NCBI GenBank assembly: GCA_958496175.1
Contig: OY292275.1
Location: 58,047,701-58,111,700 of the forward strand
Length of the DNA stretch: 64,000 nucleotides
Direction: 5' to 3'
DNA from: Sisyra terminalis
Taxonomy: Eukaryota > Arthropoda > Insecta > Neuroptera > Sisyridae
Under the pieces are notes generated by a model. That model was not told where the DNA came from and did no database searches. It saw only the letters and a list, made by a program, of their open reading frames with translations. A program made the translations under genes and the position numbers. Below, one piece after another: positions 56,950 to 64,000 of the stretch. Every line of letters starts with the position of its first letter. Position 1 is the stretch's first letter.

Positions 56950-57985
56950 AATTAAGAAAAAAAAAATTTGATTTTAATGATGACAGAAGTGTGAATTATT
57001 GATCTAATTTTTACTAGGAAAAACTTTGGAAAGATTAAATAATAACTCTTTATTTTTCCCTTTTTTTGATAAACTTTTTTCAATCAATTTATCAATAGTC
57101 AATCTAGTTACATAATTGGTACGATTTTAAACTGAAATTGGTACAGAGGAATAAGCTGCCAAAACTTCATTATTTCATAGAAAAATTTTTCTTGCTTATG
57201 GTCAAAAGCAGAAAGAAAATCATTGAAAAGAGAAAAAAATAAACACTTGATATTTACAGGAGGAAAATTTATTTTCCAAATAAAAAAATCATTTTTTTTT
57301 TGAGAAAATAAGTCCCAATAAAACTATCAATACCTATTTAATTTTTCCAAATTTGACTACTGAAATCTGAACTTTTTCAGCCACAAAACCAAACGGTGGT
57401 CCCATTTTCTATTCCACCTGGAAAACAAGGCGTTAAATCATCACATTTACGAGCATTATACAATGAAAATATTTTGTATCATAATCGCATTTGTTTGGCG
57501 AAAAATTTATCGCGACCACACCAATAACGCATTAGCATCAACCAAATATAACCACTATCAATTTCAGGGCTCAATTCCAGGGATTAAAAATTCTAAATTA
57601 TTATTATTACTGGAGCATGTAATTATGAAATTATCAGCCCTGGTTTTAATTAATTTTAATCCACCACCAAATGTCCAACGGTCTTATTTACATTGATCGG
57701 AAATTTTCCAATTACACTTGGGCACCGTAGAAATTTGCATTAAATTTCATATGAATCGAAAAATTTCCATAACCCATCTTAAATATTCATAAGTTTTGGG
57801 GTTGTAAATTTAGTTTTCGGTCATTGGAGATGGCAATTTAAGATCATTAAACTATTTTACCTTTTCAACATAAATTTAAACACTTTTTTAACTTTTTTTT
57901 TTATTCGTTTTTTTTTTAAAAAAATTGCAACAATGTAAATTAAATTTATGGACCCGAAAGAGTTTCGAAAGTTTTTTTTTTTTTC
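56950..57985. other. No recognised feature (presumed intron)
   Basis: A 77-codon + frame at 57463-57696 has no motif. The rest is AT-rich without repeats. Confidence 0.35.
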
Positions 57986-57989
57986 AAAT

Positions 57990-58420
57990 TAATAACAAGT
58001 TTAAAGTTTATCCGTCGATATGGTTTCGGTCGCTGGTAAAAGTTGAACGGCGCCGAAAAGTTGGCCGAATATTAGGATGCCAGGTGTGTGGAGAGAAGCA
58101 CCTTTCGTTGGTATTGTTGCGTTACGGTGGTTTGTTGTGGAAAACGCGCGACGTCAGCGACGACGAGTCCAACGGTACTGACGACCGTCGTCGGCATTCG
58201 GCGTCGCGGCGCAGGTTTCCACAGTATTCCAGTGCCAGCAGCAAATGCATCAAATATACCGACCGGCGCTTTTATTCTCCCATTTTTCGTTAAGGCGTTG
58301 TCTTCGGACTTCTTTAAAACAACAATCGAAACGCAAACTTATTTAACTTACCTCACCCAAGAAGTACTCCCACAGTACTTGAGCGTCGTTTAAAAACGGG
58401 ACGTTCTAGGATGTAACCCC
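57990..58420. other. CpG-rich island
   Basis: This block has many CpG dinucleotides (GCGCGACGTCAGCGACGACG, GACGACCGTCGTCGGCATTC) within very AT-rich DNA. It lies immediately downstream of a TATA box and donor on the - strand. Such islands commonly mark the start of genes. Two + strand frames of 101 and 122 codons exist because the segment is poor in stop codons, not because of recognisable protein sequence. Confidence 0.6.
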
Positions 58421-58432
58421 GTTTTCTTTATA
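58352..58432 (-). promoter_or_regulatory. Core promoter and presumed non-coding first exon
   Basis: On the - strand TATAAAG lies at 58426-58432. About 30 bases downstream (near 58400) a transcript could start. The following sequence ends in a perfect donor, GGGTGAG followed by GTAAGT (intron from 58351). With the acceptor-ATG-donor exon at 51403-51739 on the same strand, this makes a 5' UTR exon of about 50 bases and a first intron of 6.6 kb. The link between the two exons is inferred. Confidence 0.45.
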
Positions 58433-58585
58433 CCGGTTTCTATAAGAAATTGCAATCATCCCAACAATCGAACCCTAAAATCATTTTTAAAATTTTCCTT
58501 TTTTCCAGTGAAATATTTTTACTCTTCATGTATTTCGACTGTTTTTCTTATTTTAAACTACCCTTATTTATTGTGTATACAATAG

Positions 58586-58627
58586 GATGTTTTTTTTTGG
58601 GACTGTTTTTTTTTTGCTCCCATGCCT
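58586..58627. mobile_element. Left-end fragment of TAGGGTGA-family palindromic hAT
   Basis: TAGGATGTTTTTTTTTGGGA followed by a T run and GCTCCCATGCC matches the first 42 bp of 13820-14626. It stops abruptly at the edge of the inverted array. Confidence 0.7.
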
Positions 58628-59503
58628 AAAGGAGCTTAAAAGTTCATTTAACTATTGGAATATAATTATTGTAAGCAAATAAGACGTTCAATAAGGGTTG
58701 TTTTAATAAACAATTTTGTGTATTAATTATTACATTTTAAGAGTAAAGGTAATCGAATGTAATTGTGGACCAATTTTATTCTTCCCTCTTGAAAAAAGCA
58801 CAAAAAAACGAAAATATCAACAATTTTGTGGAGAAAACTCACAATTCTGAGAATTTTTAATTTCTTGTAAGATTTTTTTCCAATGAATAATACACAACAA
58901 ACTTACTGAAAACCACACCTAAAGGAACTAAAAAGTTAATTTTTTATTGAAAAATAATTAGGTGAAATAAGGGTAGTTTAAAGATAAAAAAAACAGTCGA
59001 AATACATGAAGAGAAAAAATATTTCATTGAAAAAGAGGAAAATTTGAAAATTATATTGGGGTACAATGGTTGGGGATGATAGCAATTTCTTTTAAAAACT
59101 GGTATAAAAAACCAGGTTACATGGTTCAATTTTTCCCCTCTCTCTTGAAAAAAGCACGAAATATCGAGAAAATCAACGATTTTTTGGAGAAAACTCCAAA
59201 TTCTGAGAATTTATAATTCTTGTAAGAATTTTTTTCCAATGGATAACACACAACAAACTTACTTAAAACCACCCCTAAAATAACAAAGAAGTTAATTTTT
59301 AATTGAAAAATAATTAGGTCATATAAGGGTAATCAAAATAAGATTTTTTCGCTGACTTTGAACTGTTATACTGTGTATACAATATATAGAATATTGCGGT
59401 CCAATTAAAGGAGTTTAATTTAATATAATTATATATAAAAATCATACCATAAACATAAATTTCAACAGAACATCAAGCAAAAATATTCGTGACGTATTGC
59501 TCA

Positions 59504-59538
59504 GATACGTATTTCGATTGCCAAGCAATCTTCCTCAG
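59504..59538 (-). ncRNA. Hammerhead-ribozyme-like core, family C (left arm)
   Basis: On the - strand the order is CTGAGGA, A, GATTGC, TTG, GCAATC, GAAA, TACGTA, TC. All core blocks are intact, with the single extra A typical of the families in this window. Confidence 0.5.
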
Positions 59539-59587
59539 TGGTCATCAAGTAGTTTGGATCAATCCGTGACTGCTTTTTTATTATTTG

Positions 59588-59622
59588 CTGAGGAAGATTG
59601 CTTGGCAATCGAAATTCGTATC
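59588..59622 (+). ncRNA. Hammerhead-ribozyme-like core, family C (right arm)
   Basis: CTGAGGA, A, GATTGC, TTG, GCAATC, GAAA, TTCGTA, TC. Stem II is perfect; one base of the palindromic stem III is changed (TTCGTA for TACGTA). Confidence 0.48.
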
Positions 59623-60065
59623 TGGGCAATACGTCACGAATATTTTTGTCTGAACTTCTGTTCAAATTTGTGTTTATGGTATGGTTCTTATATATTATTA
59701 TATTAAATTATACTACATAAATTGGACCGCAATATATTCTATATATTGTATACACAGTATAACTGTTCAAAGTCAGCGAAAAATCTTATTTTGATTACCC
59801 TTATTATTTTTCAATAAAAAAATAAACTTTTTAGTTCATTTAGGGGTGGTTTTAAGTAAGTTTGTTGTGTATAATCTATTGGAAAAAAATTACACAAAAT
59901 ACACAAAATTGTTTAATTAAAACAACCCTTATTGTACGTTTTATTTGCTATATTTTTTTCCATTATAAAAATGAACTTTTTAGTTCCTTTAAGGGTGGTT
60001 TTAAGTTTGTTGTAATAGGACCTAATAGGACCTAGGATAATAGGACCTAGATCCTGATGGCCGAT

Positions 60066-60085
60066 TTATATATATATATATATAT
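60066..60085. repeat. Short (TA)n run
   Basis: About 20 bp of alternating TA within the inverted array. Confidence 0.95.
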
Positions 60086-60934
60086 GAAATAAAAAAAATT
60101 AAATAAAGTTTGTTGTGTATTATCCATTGGAAAATAATTTTTAGAATTTGGAGTTTTTTCTAAAAAATCGTTGATTCTTTCGATTTTCCGGGCTTTTTTC
60201 AAGAGAGGGGAATAAAATTGGTCTACAATTATATTCGGTTACCTTTACTCTTAACATGCAATAATGAATACACAAAATTGTTTATTAAAACAACCCTTAT
60301 TGAACGTCTTATTTACTTACAATAATTATATTCCATTAGTTAAATGAACTTTTAAGCTCATTTAAGGGTGGTTTTAAGTTAGTTTCTTGAACCAATATGA
60401 AAAAATTCTTGCAAGGAATTAAAAGAAATCTGAAAATTTGTAGTTTTCCTCGACAAATCGTTGGTTCTTTCGATTTTTCATGTATTTTTCGGGAAAGAGA
60501 AATAAAATTTTTCCACCATTATATTCGATTGCTTTTACTCAAAAAATACAATAGTGAATACTTAAAATTGTCTAACTTAGACTACCCTTATTGAACGTCT
60601 TATTTACTATAATTATTTTCCATTATATAAATAAACTTTTTTGTTCCTTAAGGGGTGGTTTTAAGTTGGTTTCTTGAAACAATTTGTTATATTTAAAAAG
60701 AAGGCCTTGTGTAATATCTATTAGATAAAAATTCTTACAAGGAATTATAAAAAAAATGGGAATTTGAAGTTTTCGTCGAAATATCGTTGATGCTATCGAT
60801 ATTCTTTGCTAGTTTTGAGAGGATGGAATAAAATTTAGCCCCAATTATATTCGATTGCTTTTACTCTTAAAATACAAAAATGAATACATGGAATGTTTTT
60901 ATTTAAAACAACCCTTATTTAACGTTTAAGCAGC

Positions 60935-61515
60935 TGGCAAATTTTACGGTGAATTTCATCACACTTTCCCGATTGTACCAATCCCTTTTGGCACAGACAT
61001 ATACTTATATCGAAAAATTCGATGAAGGGTAACGAAAAGCTCAAAATTGTTTCATATTCTATTCGAGCGTTATGCTACACTTGTTATGTTACATTATGCA
61101 TCTATGGTGTAAATTTCATCGAGATATTTGTCAAAAAATTTTATACAAAAATTCGACGACCATCTGGTCGGGATTTTAAATTTTTAAAAAGTTGAAAAAA
61201 AAAAGTTTTTTCCTTTATGGTTTTTCGGGACCAAATTTACACCATCGATAGAGTAATCGAAGCGCTATCGAATGAGCCTAGTATCGTTAACCTACGATCG
61301 ATAGTTTTCGCTAAAAACGGCGTTAAAGTTGGAAAAAGTGAAAAAAATCACGATTATAGGCCTATTTTTGGGATTTTTCAAAATTTAGGCAGAAAAATTT
61401 TTGAAAAAAAAATGAAAAATATTGACTGTAGGATATGTTTTTTAGGCTTCCCGTGACGTAACTAAGCGATTCCCAGTATCCTCTATCTCGAAAATCGAAA
61501 ATCGAAATTTTTTCG
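60935..61515. other. Sequence with scattered CGAT/ATCG motifs, no gene assigned
   Basis: The 79-codon + frame at 61217-61456 contains no family motif. The composition is less AT-rich around 61240-61320 (CGAAGCGCTATCGAATGAGC). Possibly part of an unrecognised repeat. Confidence 0.3.
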
Positions 61516-61519
61516 AGGA

Positions 61520-61591
61520 TGACGTCACATATGAGATGACGTCATTGTTTGACGTCTCATATATGATGACGTCATATATGAGATGACGTCA
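61520..61591. promoter_or_regulatory. Cluster of TGACGTCA (CRE-type) sites
   Basis: Perfect TGACGTCA palindromes occur at 61520-61527, 61537-61544, 61567-61574 and 61584-61591, with a one-base variant (TGACGTCT) at 61550-61557. TGACGTCA is the consensus for CREB/ATF-type bZIP factors. Spacings are 17, 13, 17 and 17 bp, joined by CATATGAGA-like linkers. The block may therefore be a small tandem repeat as well as a regulatory element. No promoter was identified beside it. Confidence 0.5.
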
Positions 61592-61599
61592 CGAAAATA

Positions 61600-62165
61600 A
61601 AAATAAAATACGTATCGATCGATCACTTCTCAACCCCGAAAGGTTGGAAGTGATGATCGAATAATTCGGCTGTAACGTTAGAAAGGATATTATTAACGAT
61701 CGAAAGTGATAATTTAAGCTGTAACGAAAAGATATTAATTAGAAATTGGTTAGTAGAAATATAAAAATCTTTTACCTTATTGGGGGATCGATCCTTCGTC
61801 TTTCTGTTTATAACATATCCCTTGCGCTTATCGATTCGGCCATTGGAAGATATATTTATTGATCACTTAAACTCATATATAAAGATTTCTTAATCGAGTG
61901 ACACTTGAAAAATTTTTTCGATCGAAGTAATTGAAATTTTCCAAAATTATTTTACCCATTGTGATTTTAGCATGAATTTTTGATATTTTTTCTTTAGTAT
62001 GCCAAACATTTTTAACGCATACGTATACTTAATAATCGAAAACACAAATCTGAAATAATAGAAATTCTAAGTTCTTTTCTATACCTTCGGCATTGCTTTT
62101 CTTTTGATAAATTGATTTGAATTGTGACTATTTATTCAATTTTAATTCTATATTTGTATTGTCAT
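61600..62165. other. Presumed intron or flank, no feature
   Basis: The end of this stretch (62150-62167) provides the pyrimidine-rich acceptor for the exon at 62168. Nothing else was recognised. Confidence 0.35.
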
Positions 62166-62167
62166 AG

Positions 62168-62307
62168 GTCAAAGACCATTGCTGAAGAAGTCGCCATCTT
62201 ATCAACAAAAGAATGGACCCGAATTTACTGTCCTTTTAATGGCGTTTCCTGTCTGAAATTTGAAGAGGACAACTATTTGTACTCAAGTTTGGAAGATTAG
62301 TTAATTG
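62168..62307 (+). CDS. Internal exon of an unrecognised gene (frame uncertain)
   Basis: The acceptor TTTGTATTGTCATAG (AG at 62166-62167) and the donor TTG followed by GTAAGTG (from 62308) bound a 140 bp block clearly less AT-rich than its surroundings. One frame, entered from upstream, reads SKTIAEEVAILSTKEWTRIY, then CPFNGVSCLKFEEDNYLYSS, then LED and a TAG at 62298-62300, seven bases before the donor. If the TAG is ignored, splicing to 62377 stays in frame (LI, then DESTSENHSMDLDRSSFPNG). The stop could be the genuine end of the protein, a mutation, or a readthrough stop. No domain is recognised. Confidence 0.4.
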
Positions 62308-62376
62308 GTAAGTGACAACGTTATTAAGACTTCCTACTTAAGTTTTTCTAATTATTTTTTTTTTTTTTTTGTTCAG

Positions 62377-62543
62377 ATGAAAGTACATCAGAGAATCATT
62401 CAATGGATTTGGATCGTTCTTCGTTTCCAAACGGACTTGTGGAGAGTGGATGAACCGTTCGAGAACCATCAATCAAAAAATTGAAGAATATATTTTGCAG
62501 AAATTGGATCGAAAAGGAACACGAAATGATCAGGGAATTCTAA
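62377..62543 (+). CDS. Following exon of the same gene; coding or 3' UTR
   Basis: A 69 bp intron (62308-62376) ends in a long T tract and GTTCAG, a strong acceptor. The frame continuing the previous exon reads DESTSENHSMDLDRSSFPNG, LVESG, TGA at 62451-62453, then TVREPSIKKLKNIF to a TAA at 62541-62543. A different frame is open from about 62380 and reads ESFNGFGSFFVSKRTCGEWM, NRSRTINQKIEEYILQKLDR up to a TAG near 62567. That second frame looks at least as protein-like. I therefore cannot decide between coding exon, 3' UTR and decayed gene. No family is recognised. Confidence 0.35.
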
Positions 62544-62770
62544 ATCATTGCTTCAATTGTGCTTAGTGATGAGTGAACCAATCTTTCTTTAATCGTGATT
62601 AACTTTTAATTGAGTACTTGAAATTTGTGTTTCCCAAAAATCAGTGAACTTAAAGTGATAAATAGATTACAATATAACTTTTTCATTAACAATATAATCT
62701 TTATTAATAATTGTAAATTGTTATAACTATCCAAAGTCTCTAGTATGTAATGTATATAATATTGAAAGTT

Positions 62771-62776
62771 AATAAA
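62771..62776 (+). promoter_or_regulatory. Polyadenylation signal AATAAA
   Basis: It lies about 395 bases after the last acceptor and is followed by a T-rich tract, as expected for the 3' end of the + strand gene with exons at 62168 and 62377. In AT-rich DNA such hexamers are frequent by chance. Confidence 0.35.
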
Positions 62777-62799
62777 TTATTTTTTTGATAGAATACATT

Positions 62800-63738
62800 G
62801 TTTCAATTCGATCTATTCCATACTCTTTTGCAGCCTCTTTTTTACTTTTAAAACAAAATATAACTTAATACAACAATAAGGTAGGAACTATGTTTTTTAA
62901 CGAATATCCAGATACATTATCGAAAAGCAGTTTTTTTCGTATGAATTTTTTTTTTTTTATTTTCTTTGAATTTCTTATCAATATTTGCTTATGAATTCTG
63001 GAATATCTATCGGAAAACAAGATCATTTCTCCAAATCCTTGAATATTTATATTTTTTTATATTTGGAAAATATTCTGTCAAGTAAATTGCTTTACGGCTT
63101 AATATACAAATTCCAAATAACGAAGAAAGCCATCGAGCGTTCGTCATGATTTTCGATCAACCGAAAATCATCGACCTATGTCCATAATAATTTTTCTTCG
63201 AAAGGTAATTTTCATTTTCAAAATTTTCCAAACAATGTTCAAATTAATTTTCTCTATCGAAACCTGTTACGTAATAGCTAAGGCAACAAGAAAAAAACTA
63301 CTTTAAATGTGCCCCGCGAAATTTCATTTAAATGTAACAGATATGCAACCAGTAATACATCAATGCATAGTTGTTGCGTGCCGGATTTAAAGTTCTCAAA
63401 TGATATCACTCGTATTATTGTACGTTTGAGGAGTAATTATAAAGCTGATTAGAACTTACAATAAAACATTAATTTACAAAATAAATATTTGATTTTTGTG
63501 TGCAATAAATAGCGAAAGTATTGAAAGTATTGAAAGTATTGGATATAGTTAATATTTCCTATCGTAAAAAAGGGGGTAATCAAAATAATTCGAGTTGTAA
63601 CGATTATTATCATGAAATTAACGCCATGGCTACGTTATACGACGATAAAGTCCAATATAGAAAAACATCTAAACTTTTCGACGTTCTTACTCGACCTTTT
63701 CGAAAACAAAATTGACATACTTATACAGATAAAGTTAT
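62800..63738. other. No recognised gene
   Basis: A 64-codon + frame at 63521-63715 contains EINAMATLYDDKVQYRKTSK and ends DVLTRPFRKQN. Its composition is protein-like, but I see neither a convincing acceptor nor a domain. Confidence 0.35.
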
Positions 63739-63993
63739 TCAAGTACAAAACTGTTTTATTCCGAAAAAAAGATGTGGGAACATAAAATGTTACAATGTCA
63801 GTCTCCAAATATTCCGGGAATAACCTGGAGAAGCGATGGTTAAAAATTTTCCGGAAAATTCAACGTAAATCGTTCAATTGTAAAATTAATTCAATATTAA
63901 GGAATTATATATTATGCGACATAATGCTACTCAAATAAAAATTTGTTTTTCTCGAAAAAAAGGATGAAGGACATTAAAATGTTACCATGTCTT
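63739..63993. repeat. Direct repeat, about 194 bp spacing
   Basis: TCCGAAAAAAAGATGTGGGA, ACATAAAATGTTACAATGTC near 63750 returns as CTCGAAAAAAAGGATGAAGG, ACATTAAAATGTTACCATGTC near 63950. This may be the beginning of a tandem array that continues beyond the window. Confidence 0.6.
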
Positions 63994-64000
63994 TAGACAA

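Larger units (their letters stand above)
59335..59808. mobile_element. Family C ribozyme-bearing element, copy 3 (most complete)
   Basis: Long inverted ends GTAATCAAAATAAGATTTTT...CTTTGAACTGTTATACTG and their complement enclose AATTTAATATAATTATATAT and a central pair of cores on opposite strands (59504-59538 and 59588-59622). It serves as the undisturbed reference for the copies split by the Helitron at 21438 and by the MITE at 26468. No protein is encoded. Confidence 0.72.
58635..60930. repeat. Inverted satellite-like array around a family C element
   Basis: A unit of roughly 290-360 bp contains AAGGGTGGTTTTAAGTT, TCGATTTTCC, TTACTCTTAA, ACACAAAATTGTTTA and AACAACCCTTATTGAACGTC. It is repeated several times to the right of 59808 (equivalent points near 59932, 60294, 60588 and 60914). 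It occurs in inverted orientation to the left of 59335. The two sides therefore face each other across the central ribozyme-bearing element, forming a 1.7 kb or longer inverted repeat. Confidence 0.8.

Noticed and set aside
57925..58393. Two overlapping + strand frames of 122 and 101 codons
   Set aside because: They arise from stop-poor CpG-rich sequence, have no recognisable domain and no donor, and overlap a better-supported - strand promoter and donor.
63521..63715. 64-codon + frame with protein-like composition
   Set aside because: No convincing acceptor, no polyadenylation signal just downstream and no family recognised; left as unassigned sequence.

Overview
This window looks like repeat-rich, non-coding chromosomal DNA from an arthropod, most likely an insect. 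It is strongly AT-rich and has no prokaryotic gene organisation. The few exon-like blocks have eukaryotic splice signals. The decayed transposons (jockey and RTE retrotransposons, Penelope-like elements, mariner, hAT, Mutator-like, PIF/Harbinger, Helitron) are a typical insect mixture. No taxon-specific marker lets me name the species. Nearly all open frames of 60-130 codons are chance frames or pieces of broken transposons. All similarity calls come from recognising family motifs by eye, with no database search.

Region by region. 1-5.6 kb: a 207 bp hAT MITE with a perfect 8 bp target duplication, two jockey reverse-transcriptase relics, a Penelope-type repeat and a fragment of a palindromic hAT element. 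7-9.4 kb: a Mutator-like MITE, a 75 bp tandem repeat and an RTE relic. 10.7-12.7 kb: a hAT MITE and a transposon ORF relic surrounded by five copies of a CCCACCAGTCAC motif. 13.8-19.8 kb: a palindromic hAT element, a tandem duplication, a Penelope-type inverted repeat, a TTAA-flanked element and another jockey relic. 21.4-25.2 kb: a 3.7 kb Helitron whose N-terminal coding relic is on the + strand and whose Pif1 helicase relic is on the - strand. 25.2-30.1 kb: repeats carrying hammerhead-ribozyme-like cores, a composite Mutator-like MITE, and hAT MITEs. 32.1-34.7 kb: a Penelope-like element relic (RT plus GIY-YIG) and a composite palindromic hAT. 36.3-38.0 kb: a satellite of about 338 bp units. 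38.3-39.8 kb: mariner and Helitron relics. 40.7-46.1 kb: a second composite palindromic hAT, a 1.1 kb Helitron and another palindromic hAT. 47.1-48.6 kb: a PIF/Harbinger deletion derivative. 49.4-50.8 kb: a rearranged hAT cluster. 53.0-54.0 kb: a palindromic hAT with a perfect 8 bp target duplication. 58.6-60.9 kb: a large inverted satellite-like array centred on a ribozyme-bearing repeat.

Host-gene evidence is thin and confined to the right part. On the - strand, a TATA box, a short presumed non-coding exon ending in a consensus donor (about 58.4 kb) and an acceptor-ATG-donor exon (51403-51739) make a coherent 5' end of a gene with a 6.6 kb first intron full of transposons. On the + strand, two exon-like blocks (62168-62307 and from 62377) separated by a 69 bp intron and followed by AATAAA look like the 3' end of another gene, but its reading frame is unresolved.

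The most interesting pattern is that several apparently unrelated repeat families share one architecture: CTGANGA, then a hairpin whose stem sequence differs between families but stays paired, then GAAA and a short self-complementary stem. This is the layout of a hammerhead ribozyme, and Penelope-like elements are known to carry such motifs.
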